From positions 1 through 58,857 of the forward strand of contig JBCBDX010000014.1 of the NCBI GenBank assembly GCA_038529265.1: a stretch of DNA of 58,857 bases. The letters run 5' to 3'. The notes beneath the pieces are model-generated. The model saw nothing but the letters and a program-made list of their open reading frames with translations, had not been told where the DNA came from and did no database searches. The stretch comes from JBCBDX01 sp038529265. Its GTDB lineage: Bacteria > Pseudomonadota > Alphaproteobacteria > Rhizobiales > Rhizobiaceae. Both the position numbers and the translations under genes were made by a program. Positions 23,011 through 32,964 of the stretch are shown in pieces. The first letter of the stretch is position 1. Each line of letters begins with the position of its first letter.

Positions 23011-26000
23011 GTGGCTAATAAGACGAGTAAATCACTAAACATTGATGCAGACATGGAAGAAGCGCTCGAACAGGCGCTCGACCTTGATCTCAATGATGAC
23101 CTTGAATCCCTTGATGTGGACGACGCGCTTGATAGCGACCTGTCGCTCGACGACTTTGAGCTACAAGTCGATGCGGCCGCAGATGAGCTTAAAGGCACGT
23201 CTCCATCACCAGAAAAAGCAGCACCAGGCATCAAGCCGGAAGCATTGGCGGCACCGGCTGTAGCGGCCGCTTCAGCGTCACAATCCAAACCGGCTCCTAC
23301 ATCGATCGCTCCGGCCAATGACGATAGCGCTGCAAAAGACTATGAGCAGACCGTTCAACGGTTGGGTGCAAAGTCATCGGGTAGCGCCTTTGCAACCGCT
23401 ACCCTGTTGAGCCTGTTATGGCTGGCTGGCGGTGCTGCGCTGGCACACATTCTTTATGCACCAGAAGTATGGGCTGTTCGTTCTGCCATGGACTTGAGGG
23501 AAATCCCGGGAGCCATCGGCATCCTGGTTGGAACCATCGTTCCGATATTCTTTATCTATGTGCTCGCAATCATGCTGCGCCGCGCATCTGAAATGCGCCA
23601 GACCGCACGTTCAATGAGTGAAATTGCGTTCCGCCTTGCAGCGCCTGAAAAGCTTGCCGAACAACAAGTGGCGACAGTTGGTCATGCGGTACGCCGCGAA
23701 GTCGCGGCCATGGGTGAAGGCATTGAGCGCACGATTGCACGCGCCACCGAACTGGAAGCCATGATGCAGTCAGAAGTCGGTGAGCTTGAGCGCGTTTATA
23801 CTGACAATGAACTGCGCGTACGGTCTCTGCTGACAGATCTTGGCAACGAACGCGAAGGGATTGTCACGCATGCTGAACGGCTCCGCGCTTCCATCTCCGG
23901 TGCCCACGAGCAATTGCGTGATGAATTGAACGCCGTTTCCGGTAACATTCGAGATAATGTCATCAACGCGTCAACAGAGTTGACGATGGCCCTCAATCAA
24001 AGCGGCGAAAGCGCAGTGGCGCGGCTCGTCGATACCGGCGGCCAGATCAACGAGGCGGTCGCTGAAAAGCTCGATCAGCTGTCAGGCAAACTGTCCACGA
24101 CAAGCACGGAAATGGCAGAACTGCTTGATACGCGCATTGCGTTGCTGACCGATAGAACTGACGCATCAAGCGCCCAGATTGCCGCCACACTCGAGAGCAA
24201 AACAGACGCACTGGTTCAACGGCTGGGCGACACGTCTGGCGCGATGGTGTCCACATTCGATGAGAAGCTGGCTGCGATGCAGAGCACGCTGGATGATCGC
24301 GGAGAGAACCTGCTTTCCCAATTCGAAACACGCGTATCTGCGCTTAACACCGGAACAGATCGCCTGAACGACGCATTGGAAGCGCGCACGCAGACACTCA
24401 ATCAGACACTGGTGGAGCGCACGCGCGATATTGCCACAACGCTGACAGATGGCGGCAATGCGCTGACACAAACAGCCTCATCCATCAATGAAGAACTGAG
24501 CAAGCAGACCGAAACGCTGAACACAAACTTGGCGGTTGGCAAAGAAACAACGTCCCAAGCGCTGACATCAGCAAGTGAGGATATTGCCGAACGGTTCGCG
24601 GTCGGCCGTCAGTCAATTGGCGAAGCAGCCGACGCCTCCGCGCAGATTATTGCGCAAAAGGCAGCCGAGCTGGAAACCAAGCTCATTGGAACATTGGAGT
24701 CGCACCGTTCCGAGTTTGCAAAAGTTGCCGACGAGAAAACCGAAGCGCTGTTTGGTGCGGTTAATCACACCACAGGACGCATCAACACGGCATTGGAAGA
24801 GCAGGCAGCGGCGATGGAACGTCGCGCTCAGTCAATGGTCGACAATGTTTCCAAAAAGCTCACCGAAACAGATGCAGCACTGGCTGCACAAGCCGACAGC
24901 TTTGCCAAACGGCTTGATGAAAAAACGCAAGCCCTATTCGGTGTCGGCAAGCATGCAAGCGATCGACTGGCAAACGAGCTGGAAACCCGTTTGGCACCAC
25001 TTGCCGCCGGTTTCGAGCAGACGTCCTTAGAACTTCGTCAATCAGCAGAAACGCTGGCAGCCGAAATGGAGACACGTACATCCAGCATGCTGCAGCAGAT
25101 CGAAGCCAATACGGAGCGTTTGGCCGGCACCTTCGACAACAAGACTGGTGTCATCGATGAACGTACCCGCACGCTTCAAGCGGCCCTTTCCGGTGGAGTG
25201 GATCGCGTGAGAGCAACGCTGGAAGAAAGCGCAGCCCTCATGGCGACGAACCTGCGCGAACGTGTGGTGGAAGCACGCACATCGCTTGAAGCAGAAGCAG
25301 AGCGTTTGGCTGCGCTGACAAGCGATCAGAGTGAAGGTTTGGCACTTCGCGTCTCCAGCGCACTGGATAGCCATCAAAAAGCCTTCACCAGCGAGATTGA
25401 GGCCTATGAAGAGCGCATTGGCGATAAGGCCAAAGAGCTCGAAGGCATGCTGCGCGAAGCAAGCGCGCCGCTACTCGAAGCGCTGAACGAAGACGGTAAC
25501 GAGATGGCGGCCAAGCTAAGCGAAGCGACGCGCTCGGCGACTGAGCAGCTGAGACAAGAAAACCAGGCTTTCGTGAACTCGCTTGCACAACGCACTGCCG
25601 ATACGTTGGCAAGCGTCGATGATATGCAGCGCGGCCTTACTGATAATGTCGGCTCGCTGCTCGACCGTATGTCTGCGTCCAACGCCAAGCTGGGTGAGTT
25701 GGTTGAACGCACCAGCGGCAATTTGTCGACATTGACTGGCACGCTCGGTGCAGAGACCGAAAAGCTGGAGTCCAGCGCCTCTTCCATCGCAGCGTCGCTG
25801 TCTGACTCCGTCGATAGACTTGGCTCCAACACTTCACGCCTTGAAAGCGTTGCCGGCAAAACGTTGGATGATGTGTCCACCCTCGCCCGCAGCTTTGATG
25901 ATCATGGTCGCATGCTGGCAAGCGCCTCGGACCTGTTGGCATCTGCTCAGTCCAATCTGACAGGCACACTCAGCGAACGCGCAGATTCGATCGATCAATT

Positions 26001-26976
26001 GACGCAAGGATTGCTGCGCAAATCTGAGGAAGTCGGCGGCGTACTGCAGGCCTTTGAAGGCAATGTGCTGAACGCGATTACCTCCGTCGGTGACCGCGCA
26101 ACGCGTTCAACGGGCGACGTAGCAGCGACTGTACGCCAGACGGCGGATGAGGCCATTTCAAGGTTCGAAGAAGCAACCGTCGAGATGCGCCGTATCTCCG
26201 ACAGCATCCGCAACGACCTATCTTCAACCCGTGAAGAGATCAGGCGCGGCGTTATGGAACTGCCAGATGAGACACGGGAAAGCGCCAATGCGATGCGCCG
26301 GGCCGTTTCTGAGCAGATCAACGCGCTCAAAGACCTCTCGCGCATCGTCGAAGACAGCGGACGTGCACTCGACATTTCGGAGGGCCCCCGCGCAAAAAAG
26401 CCTTCAACCCGGACCTTTGGCGCTAACGCACCAACTGGATCCGGGTATGGTGCTGCCGATGATGCGTTAAGCACATTGGCAGCAACGCCGCTGCGCCAAT
26501 CATCTGCACCTCGTGCTGCAAAAGCGGAGGCTCGTCCGGCTGCGCCACAGCGCCAATCAAACGGCGACACTTTCGTCAGCGACTTGTTACGTCGGGCATC
26601 CGAGCCTGAAGACAATTACCGCGGGGCCGGTCAAACCACCCAAACAAAACTGGGAGAAAACGCAGACATCGCCAATGCTGTCGATAGTAACGCCATGCGA
26701 GAAGCCTGGGCACGTTATCGCAACGGCGAACGCAATGTTTTCACGCGGCAGCTCTACACATTGCGGGGCCAACGAACTTTTGACGATGTAAAACAGCGAT
26801 ACGAGAACGACAGCAACTTCCGTTCATCCATCGACCAGTACATTACTGACTTTGAAAATCTGCTGAACGATATGAACCGGAGTGACCGGACAGGCCGACA
26901 GGTTGATCAACAACTCATGTCAGACACCGGCAAAGTGTATACGCTGATGGCGCACGCCTCTGGTCGCCTGCGTTAG
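23011..26976 (+). CDS. Large membrane-anchored coiled-coil protein, GPR/RgsE-like polar growth candidate
   Basis: About 1321 residues. The N-terminus is acidic (Asp/Leu repeats, residues 10-65), followed by an Ala/Pro linker. Two membrane segments lie near 125-150 and 170-190. Some 900 residues are almost unbroken Glu/Ala/Leu/Thr helix with loosely repeated units, for example DEKTEALFGAVNHTTGRI and DEKTQALFGVGKHASDRL. The C-terminal domain is conserved-looking (REAWARYRNGERNVFTRQLY). This layout is that of the Growth Pole Ring protein of Agrobacterium (about 2100 residues), required for polar growth, but shorter. GTG 23011 has TGAGG upstream; ATG 22981 is the alternative. Assignment is by architecture and memory, not alignment. 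Confidence 0.6.
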   Translation: MANKTSKSLNIDADMEEALEQALDLDLNDDLESLDVDDALDSDLSLDDFELQVDAAADELKGTSPSPEKAAPGIKPEALAAPAVAAASASQSKPAPTSIAPANDDSAAKDYEQTVQRLGAKSSGSAFATATLLSLLWLAGGAALAHILYAPEVWAVRSAMDLREIPGAIGILVGTIVPIFFIYVLAIMLRRASEMRQTARSMSEIAFRLAAPEKLAEQQVATVGHAVRREVAAMGEGIERTIARATELEAMMQSEVGELERVYTDNELRVRSLLTDLGNEREGIVTHAERLRASISGAHEQLRDELNAVSGNIRDNVINASTELTMALNQSGESAVARLVDTGGQINEAVAEKLDQLSGKLSTTSTEMAELLDTRIALLTDRTDASSAQIAATLESKTDALVQRLGDTSGAMVSTFDEKLAAMQSTLDDRGENLLSQFETRVSALNTGTDRLNDALEARTQTLNQTLVERTRDIATTLTDGGNALTQTASSINEELSKQTETLNTNLAVGKETTSQALTSASEDIAERFAVGRQSIGEAADASAQIIAQKAAELETKLIGTLESHRSEFAKVADEKTEALFGAVNHTTGRINTALEEQAAAMERRAQSMVDNVSKKLTETDAALAAQADSFAKRLDEKTQALFGVGKHASDRLANELETRLAPLAAGFEQTSLELRQSAETLAAEMETRTSSMLQQIEANTERLAGTFDNKTGVIDERTRTLQAALSGGVDRVRATLEESAALMATNLRERVVEARTSLEAEAERLAALTSDQSEGLALRVSSALDSHQKAFTSEIEAYEERIGDKAKELEGMLREASAPLLEALNEDGNEMAAKLSEATRSATEQLRQENQAFVNSLAQRTADTLASVDDMQRGLTDNVGSLLDRMSASNAKLGELVERTSGNLSTLTGTLGAETEKLESSASSIAASLSDSVDRLGSNTSRLESVAGKTLDDVSTLARSFDDHGRMLASASDLLASAQSNLTGTLSERADSIDQLTQGLLRKSEEVGGVLQAFEGNVLNAITSVGDRATRSTGDVAATVRQTADEAISRFEEATVEMRRISDSIRNDLSSTREEIRRGVMELPDETRESANAMRRAVSEQINALKDLSRIVEDSGRALDISEGPRAKKPSTRTFGANAPTGSGYGAADDALSTLAATPLRQSSAPRAAKAEARPAAPQRQSNGDTFVSDLLRRASEPEDNYRGAGQTTQTKLGENADIANAVDSNAMREAWARYRNGERNVFTRQLYTLRGQRTFDDVKQRYENDSNFRSSIDQYITDFENLLNDMNRSDRTGRQVDQQLMSDTGKVYTLMAHASGRLR

Positions 26977-26993
26977 CCAAACACCAAGAACGT

Positions 26994-27614
26994 CTAGAGC
27001 CGGTTGGTGGTCCAAAGGACAATGTCCTGAACGACAAGTCCGAATGCACGGTTCAGCGCGGCCACATACTGCGGTGCTGATGCGCCAGCGCCAATAGGGG
27101 CAACTGCACGGAAAGTACGCGATGCGCGCACACTTCCATTACGATCATTGAGTAGCTTCGCCCCTATAACAACAACGGCCTGACCCGCTCCTATCTCAAC
27201 ACCAAAAACCCGAATGTCAGTAACCAATTGGTAGTCAATTGCCAATCCTTGCCCTGGCAAACCAACACCATCAAAGCGTTGCGTGCTCTCAAACGCTTCA
27301 GCAAAGCGTTTCTGAACCAGTCGCGGCAGACGATCGCTCCATTGGCTCTCATCGAGATATTGGAGTGTAATTGCGTCTGGCTTGATTACAATGTTTTCGC
27401 TGTCCAGCGCTTTGAGAGCCGCAGGCTCAGGCACCAGCAACTGCAAGCCTCCGCGCACTGATGATGCATTGAGCGAAGCAGGTGTTGAAAGCTGATATGT
27501 GTCCGAGGTCGCCACTTGTGGTCCGAGCGACGCGCATGAAGCAACGGCAGAACTGGCAAGCAGTACAAGCGCAAAGCGCTTGACTCTCCCACTCAAATTC
27601 TGACGCCGATACAT
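26994..27614 (-). CDS. ABC-type transport auxiliary lipoprotein (PqiC-like) of the Mla operon
   Basis: 206 residues with a lipobox VASC (acylated Cys27) after a hydrophobic signal. A domain typical of the ABC_trans_aux family follows (YQLSTPASL, then a DESQWSDRLPRLVQKRF region near residue 90-106). Such lipoproteins sit in the outer membrane and cooperate with MCE proteins in phospholipid traffic. The gene is last in the operon mlaE-mlaF-mlaD-lipoprotein, 12 bp after mlaD, and ends 17 bp from the convergent coiled-coil gene. Confidence 0.87.
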   Translation of the reverse strand: MYRRQNLSGRVKRFALVLLASSAVASCASLGPQVATSDTYQLSTPASLNASSVRGGLQLLVPEPAALKALDSENIVIKPDAITLQYLDESQWSDRLPRLVQKRFAEAFESTQRFDGVGLPGQGLAIDYQLVTDIRVFGVEIGAGQAVVVIGAKLLNDRNGSVRASRTFRAVAPIGAGASAPQYVAALNRAFGLVVQDIVLWTTNRL

Positions 27615-27626
27615 ATACTCAAACCC

Positions 27627-29018
27627 CTAGCGGCGTTGCCGCTCACCATTACTTGGAAAGCGTTTAACGCTGCCCTCTCCGCCAAACAAGAGCCGCTGTG
27701 GATTCTGCTCTAGCGATGAAATTGTTTGCTCAAATCGACGCAGCGAACGACGCGTATCGGAAAGCAAGCCCTGAACGTCGCGAAGACCATCATTTGAGAA
27801 GCGCTCCAGCCCGGATGTGATCCCATCCAGACGGGCATTGAGTGTGTCCGCAGTCTGACGGAAAGCGCGCAGCGTCTCGGATGCCTCTGTCATCAGATTG
27901 CCAGCGCCCTCACCGTCGGCACTGCCCAAAAAGGCTTCAGCCTGTGCAAGAACACCGTCCACGCGAGCCGACGCCTCGTTGAGCCGTTCGGTCATCTCAG
28001 TTGCGTTGGCAAAGATCGCATCAATCTGTTCCGAACGTCCACCAAAGCTTTCCGAAATCTCCGAAACGCGATTGGCCGTCTCGGCGATGGCACCACTCGC
28101 CTCATTGATGCTTTCCAATGTCGAAGCCACAGCTTCCGGCTGAACGGCGGCTACAACTTCATCAACACGCTCAAGCGTTTGGCCAAGCTGCGCACCTGTG
28201 CCTTCCAGATCGGTCAGCAGCTTTGTAGCGCTGTCAGCAAGCGTCTCGAAGCGCTCTGAGGCCGCATTCAGATTACCGGTAAAGCTCCGGGCATCGGAAA
28301 CCATGCCCTCAATTTCTTCAGGCGAAACAGCGGACAGTAGCTGATCAACACCTTCAAGGGTCGTATTCAGCGACCCGCTGACACCGTCCAAAGTCTCACC
28401 CAGCGCCCCGATCCCGCTCAAAAACTGGTCAACTTCGTCAGCGTTTTCAGCGAGCGCTGAGGTGATGCGGCTTGTGTTTTTCAGTGTGTCAGTCAAAGGA
28501 CCGCGTACATCATCGACGAATTCTTCAAGCCCGGTTAGCACGCTATCGGCGCGCGCAAAAATATCTTGCGCTGTCGCCACAAGATCAGTGACAGCAGAAG
28601 GATCAGCCTTGATTGTCGCGGTTTCGCCATTGGCAGCAGCCATGGCAAAAACATTATCTACAAGCGTATTGCCGCCCGCCAGCTCAATATGTGCAATTCC
28701 GGTTAAACCAGTGAAAGCCAACACAGCGGTTGTTTCAGTGGAAATGGGAAGGTCAGCGCGAACAATTGCCCGTGCAATCACTTGACGCGGATTGTCTGCA
28801 TCAAAATCGATGCGCCGGATAGCGCCAACATCAATGCCATTAAATTTGACGGGACTTCCATTGGTAAGGCCCGTTACCGAACCCTCGATAACGATATCAA
28901 GATCAGCTGACTCAGCGCCGGTATCGACGCTGTAAAGCCAATAGATCAGCCCAAATGTTGCAAGGATTGCGACCAGGCTGAATGCGCCTACAGCGACATA
29001 ATTTGCTTTCGTTTCCAT
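27627..29018 (-). CDS. mlaD: MlaD/MCE-family lipid-transport protein
   Basis: An N-terminal membrane anchor (residues 10-29) and one MCE domain (about 36-115, with GSVTGLTNGSPVKFNGIDVG) are present. A helical region of over 300 residues rich in Ala/Leu/Thr follows. MCE domains form hexameric lipid tunnels, and the long helices could span the periplasm as in other elongated MCE proteins. At 463 residues it is much longer than E. coli MlaD (about 180), as usual in Rhizobiales. It lies between mlaF and the lipoprotein gene. Confidence 0.9.
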   Translation of the reverse strand: METKANYVAVGAFSLVAILATFGLIYWLYSVDTGAESADLDIVIEGSVTGLTNGSPVKFNGIDVGAIRRIDFDADNPRQVIARAIVRADLPISTETTAVLAFTGLTGIAHIELAGGNTLVDNVFAMAAANGETATIKADPSAVTDLVATAQDIFARADSVLTGLEEFVDDVRGPLTDTLKNTSRITSALAENADEVDQFLSGIGALGETLDGVSGSLNTTLEGVDQLLSAVSPEEIEGMVSDARSFTGNLNAASERFETLADSATKLLTDLEGTGAQLGQTLERVDEVVAAVQPEAVASTLESINEASGAIAETANRVSEISESFGGRSEQIDAIFANATEMTERLNEASARVDGVLAQAEAFLGSADGEGAGNLMTEASETLRAFRQTADTLNARLDGITSGLERFSNDGLRDVQGLLSDTRRSLRRFEQTISSLEQNPQRLLFGGEGSVKRFPSNGERQRR

Positions 29019-29026
29019 TTTTCAGC

Positions 29027-29806
29027 CTATGCCCGCGCCTTATCAGGGATCATACGCGCGCGTTTGCCCCGGAAGTAGGATTTAATCCATTCGTGATCAT
29101 TGGCCAACATATCTTCTACCGTTCCTTGAGCCAAAACGCGCTTATCGCCCAAGACGGCGATCCGGTCGGCAACAGAAAACAGGCTGTCGAGATCGTGAGT
29201 CACCATGTAAACGGTCAGACCCATCGTGTCGCGTAACTTGGCGATCAATTCGTCAAATTCGGCGGCGCCAATTGGATCAAGCCCTGAGGTCGGCTCGTCT
29301 AGAAAAACGATGGCCGGATCAAGCGCCAAGGCCCGTGCCAATGCAGCCCGCTTGATCATACCGCCGGAGAGTTCGGAAGGATATTTGCCCGCGTCGTCCG
29401 GCGACAGACCAACCATTTGCAGTTTCAATATGGCCAGTTCGTCACGCAGCTTCTTGGGCACTTGAAGATATTCGTGCATCGGCACCTGCACATTTTCAAG
29501 CACCGTCAGCGATGAAAACAGTGCGCCATGCTGGAACAAGACGCCCAAACGCATGTCGACGGCAATGCGATCTTCTTCTGTCATCACATCCAGATCATTG
29601 CCGAACATGCGCACACTTCCGCCCTGGCGCGGCGTCAGACCCAATATGGCGCGCATGAGAACAGACTTGCCTGTACCCGATGCGCCGACAAAACCAAGGA
29701 TTTCGTGCGGCAGAACATCGAGATCAAGATCCTGCAAGATCACAGCATCACCGAATTGAACGTGAATATCGCGGACACTCAAAATGGGATCAACAGGTGC
29801 AAGCAT
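29027..29806 (-). CDS. mlaF: Mla-type ABC transporter ATP-binding protein
   Basis: A 259-residue ABC ATPase with Walker A GASGTGKS (41-48), signature LSGGM with KRAALARAL, Walker B IVFLDEPTSGLD, and a switch His in VTHDL. It powers phospholipid movement by the MlaE permease. Its ATG overlaps the mlaE stop (TGATG), a sign of coupled translation. Confidence 0.93.
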   Translation of the reverse strand: MLAPVDPILSVRDIHVQFGDAVILQDLDLDVLPHEILGFVGASGTGKSVLMRAILGLTPRQGGSVRMFGNDLDVMTEEDRIAVDMRLGVLFQHGALFSSLTVLENVQVPMHEYLQVPKKLRDELAILKLQMVGLSPDDAGKYPSELSGGMIKRAALARALALDPAIVFLDEPTSGLDPIGAAEFDELIAKLRDTMGLTVYMVTHDLDSLFSVADRIAVLGDKRVLAQGTVEDMLANDHEWIKSYFRGKRARMIPDKARA

Positions 29807-30984
29807 CAGATCCCAGCTCCTGCATAGAAAATGGCAAAAAGGCCATCGACGACGATCACCACGAAGATCACTTTAACAACCGAAGAAGTGACACTTCGAC
29901 CCAAAGACTCTGCGCTACCACCAACTTTCATGCCCTCAACAGAAGCGATAATCCCGATGAACATCGCCATCACCGGGGCTTTGGCCAGTCCTGCCAGTAC
30001 GTCTTTGATTTCTATGGCGAAGTGAGCACGGTCGAAGAAGGATTCCGGTGTAATACCCAAGAACAACGTACAAACAAAAAGGGCACCCAACATCGCGGAA
30101 ACATTGGCAACCATTGTCAGCATGGGAAGCGCAATGGCTAATGCCACGAGACGCGGGAACACCAAGACGCCAATCGGGTTCAGTCCGATGACAGTGAGCG
30201 CATCAACTTCCTCGCGCATCTTCATGGAACCAATTTCCGCTGTGATGGCACTGCCAGATCGACCGGCCACCATGATCGCAGTGAGCAGCACGCCGATCTC
30301 CCGCGCAGTGATAATACCAACGAGGTCGACGACAAAAATTTCGGCACCGAATTGCCCAAGCTCAAAAGCGCCCTGCTGGGCCAGAATGGCACCGATGATC
30401 GTCGACATAAGAACGATGATCGGGATAGCCTGCACGCCCATTTTGTCGACCTGACTGGCAATCGGGGCCCAGGACATACGACTGCCATGTCCGCGCTTCA
30501 TCTGGCTGCCTTGAACGGCGGCACCAAATATATGCAGCGCTGCCACCGCGTCATCAGCCATGCCGATCACGCCACGACCGATCCAACCTAAAAATCCTGG
30601 AGCAGAACGCTTTGCTGAACCTTTTGGCTGATGGTCTTCAACAGCAGCCGTAACAGCTTCGATCAGGTCTACGGCATCGCTTGGCATGTTGCTGTAATCA
30701 ACGACAGCGGAAGCTGCCCGTACATCGCGTGAAAGCCGGAACACGAGCCATGCACCGGCTGTATCAATTTCGGCAAGCTCGCTACCTTCGAATGTGAGCC
30801 TTTCGACACCAGCCAGCCGCGCAGCAATCGTATCAAAAGCCGCATTGTACGGAGCGATCAGCGCAGAAACCATCTGCCCGTGCAAACGCACGATCACATG
30901 GCTATCTGCCTGCTCAACGATAACCGGTTCCTTCAGGGATTCGCGGTTCATCGACAGATTGCGGGTTGCTAAAGTCTCACTCAT
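29806..30984 (-). CDS. mlaE: MlaE-type permease with N-terminal STAS domain
   Basis: 392 residues. The N-terminal about 110 form a STAS-like domain (VIVRLHGQMV, then SELAEIDTAGAWLVFRL), fused to the MlaE permease. The permease has about five or six membrane segments and the conserved GxxxGR region (MVAGRSGSAITAEIGSMKMREEVDAL). In E. coli the STAS protein MlaB is separate; here it is fused, as in many alphaproteobacteria. It is first gene of the four-gene operon and divergent from the epimerase gene. Confidence 0.93.
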   Translation of the reverse strand: MSETLATRNLSMNRESLKEPVIVEQADSHVIVRLHGQMVSALIAPYNAAFDTIAARLAGVERLTFEGSELAEIDTAGAWLVFRLSRDVRAASAVVDYSNMPSDAVDLIEAVTAAVEDHQPKGSAKRSAPGFLGWIGRGVIGMADDAVAALHIFGAAVQGSQMKRGHGSRMSWAPIASQVDKMGVQAIPIIVLMSTIIGAILAQQGAFELGQFGAEIFVVDLVGIITAREIGVLLTAIMVAGRSGSAITAEIGSMKMREEVDALTVIGLNPIGVLVFPRLVALAIALPMLTMVANVSAMLGALFVCTLFLGITPESFFDRAHFAIEIKDVLAGLAKAPVMAMFIGIIASVEGMKVGGSAESLGRSVTSSVVKVIFVVIVVDGLFAIFYAGAGI

Positions 30985-31081
30985 TGCTTTCTAACATAGC
31001 ACTCAACGGATATTTACGTGGCACCCAAACGCAACAATGGTCGTTAATGTGAACCCAAGCCGCTGAGGTAGTTCGAAAACC

Positions 31082-32065
31082 ATGCATATCAACGTGAAAT
31101 GCGAAAGCTACCCGATCCAAGGTCAATTCCGCATTTCACGCGGCACCAAGACTGCAGCCGAAGTTCTTGTTTGTGAAATCAGTCACAATTCGCATATCGG
31201 ACGCGGTGAATGCGTGCCCTATGCCCGTTATGGCGAAACGCTTGGCGAGGTTGAAGCTGCCATCCGTGGTTATGAAATCGCCGACTGTGAGGACCCAAAG
31301 CAAGCGCGCGACCTTCTACAAACAAAAATGAAACGTGGTGCGGCGCGCAACGCACTGGACTGCGCGCTTTGGGACTTGGAAGCCAAACTGTCCGGCAAGC
31401 ATTTCCATCAGCTCGCCCATATGCCACCGCCCAGACCGTTGGAAACAGCATTTACGCTGTCACTCGACACCCCGGAGGCGATGGCCGATGCGGCGCGCGG
31501 CGCGTCCTCGCGGCCCATCCTGAAAATCAAACTTGGCGGGCCAGACGACATCGCCTGCATGCATGCAGTGGTGGCCAACGCACCCAGTAGTCGCATCATC
31601 ATCGACGCCAATGAAGCCTGGCACGAAGAAGACTTGCCGAAGTTCATGCGCGAAGCAGCTCATTTGGATGTTTCACTCATCGAACAACCCTTGCCCGCCG
31701 GCAACGACCAAATACTCGCGAACATGCCTCATCCGGTCCCCATTTGCGCAGATGAAAGCGCACATTGCAGTCAGGACATTGCCAAACTTACTGACCGCTA
31801 CGACTACGTGAACATCAAACTCGACAAGACCGGCGGGTTGACCGAAGCGTTTAAAATGCATGCCGAAGCCAAGCGCTTGGGCTTCGGGATCATGGTCGGT
31901 TGCATGGTGGGCACTTCGCTGGCCATGGCACCGGCGATCCATTTGGCCCAAGACGCTGACTATGTGGACCTGGACGGCCCGCTTTTGCTGGCAAAAGACC
32001 GCAGCCCGGCCTTGCACTACTTCGGCAACACGGTATCTCCCCCTGAAACACGCCTATGGGGCTGA
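31082..32065 (+). CDS. dgcA: Enolase-superfamily dipeptide epimerase / N-acyl-glutamate racemase (DgcA-like)
   Basis: The 327-residue protein keeps all expected residues. The KxK pair is Lys148/Lys150, metal ligands are Asp175, Glu201 and Asp224, and Lys246 is the opposite base. These positions are within one residue of the E. coli L-Ala-D/L-Glu epimerase numbering as I remember it. The family acts in murein peptide recycling; alphaproteobacterial members are also described as DgcA, which racemises N-acetyl-D-glutamate in D-Glu catabolism. The usual DgcN partner is not adjacent, so the substrate is undecided. It is followed 25 bp later by an SDR gene. Confidence 0.8.
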   Translation: MHINVKCESYPIQGQFRISRGTKTAAEVLVCEISHNSHIGRGECVPYARYGETLGEVEAAIRGYEIADCEDPKQARDLLQTKMKRGAARNALDCALWDLEAKLSGKHFHQLAHMPPPRPLETAFTLSLDTPEAMADAARGASSRPILKIKLGGPDDIACMHAVVANAPSSRIIIDANEAWHEEDLPKFMREAAHLDVSLIEQPLPAGNDQILANMPHPVPICADESAHCSQDIAKLTDRYDYVNIKLDKTGGLTEAFKMHAEAKRLGFGIMVGCMVGTSLAMAPAIHLAQDADYVDLDGPLLLAKDRSPALHYFGNTVSPPETRLWG

Positions 32066-32090
32066 CAAGATATAATCAGAGGAGGACGTC

Positions 32091-32867
32091 ATGGATCTGG
32101 GGATCAAAGGAAAGACGGCGATTGTTTGCGCCGCCAGCAGGGGGCTTGGTCGCGCCTGCGCTCATGCATTGGCCGACGCTGGCGTCAACCTCATCATCAA
32201 CAGCGGCACGCAAGCCAATTTGGACAAAACCGCGGCAGAGTTGAAAGACAAGGGCATCAGCGTAACCGCCATCGCTGGCGATATTTCGACCCATGACATT
32301 CAAGACGCGCTGATTGAAGCCGCAGGCGAAGTCGATATTCTGGTCAACAATAACGGCGGACCGCCGCTGAAAGACTTCCGCCAACTGGACCGCGAGGCCA
32401 TCAAGACCGGCGTTGAGCAGAACATGATCACGCCCATCGAGATGATCCAGAAAGTGATCGATCCAATGGCTAAGCGAGGCTTTGGCCGCATCGTGAACAT
32501 CACATCAACATCGGTTTATCAGCCAATTCCGGGTCTTGATCTTTCATCCGGCGCGCGTGCGGGCCTGACATCTTTCCTGGGCGGCGTTGCGCTCAACTAT
32601 GCGGCCAATAACGTCACCATCAATCAAATACTGCCGGGCAAGTTCGACACGGATCGTATCCGCAAAACCATTGAATTTGCTGCAGAAAAGAATGGTGTTG
32701 ACTTCGAGACCCAGAAGAAAACCGTGATGAACACCATCGCAGCGAAGCGGCTCGGTGACCCGTCAGAGTTTGGCAACACATGCGCCTTCCTTTGCTCTGT
32801 GCATGCGGGCTACATGACAGGCCGGAACATCATTCTGGATGGCGGGGTTTACGCGAGCGCCTTCTAG
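32091..32867 (+). CDS. SDR-family protein with an atypical active site
   Basis: A 258-residue Rossmann protein of the FabG-like short-chain dehydrogenase group. The cofactor motif is ASRGLGRA (residues 15-22) and NNNGG lies at 86-90. The catalytic YxxxK is replaced: aligned positions are Ser152 and Arg156 in LSSGARAGL. This replacement occurs in a recognised SDR subgroup, so it may be a conserved variant and not a loss. A strong GAGGAGG precedes the ATG. Probable operon with the epimerase. Confidence 0.85.
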   Translation: MDLGIKGKTAIVCAASRGLGRACAHALADAGVNLIINSGTQANLDKTAAELKDKGISVTAIAGDISTHDIQDALIEAAGEVDILVNNNGGPPLKDFRQLDREAIKTGVEQNMITPIEMIQKVIDPMAKRGFGRIVNITSTSVYQPIPGLDLSSGARAGLTSFLGGVALNYAANNVTINQILPGKFDTDRIRKTIEFAAEKNGVDFETQKKTVMNTIAAKRLGDPSEFGNTCAFLCSVHAGYMTGRNIILDGGVYASAF

Positions 32868-32964
32868 GGAGGCAGAAGCTGGGACCTTATGATGGACAAC
32901 CGTTGATGCCAGGGTCTGATCTTGTTGCTGTGTAGCAGGGCATTCAACTTGATGAACACCACCC

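Noticed and set aside
24000..25400. Repeat array (CRISPR-like) in the coiled-coil gene
   Set aside because: The repetition is at the protein level with loose units; no identical spaced DNA repeats are present.
23796..26615. Several minus-strand ORFs within the large coiled-coil gene
   Set aside because: They are long only because of the biased codon composition of the real gene and have no plausible starts or domains.
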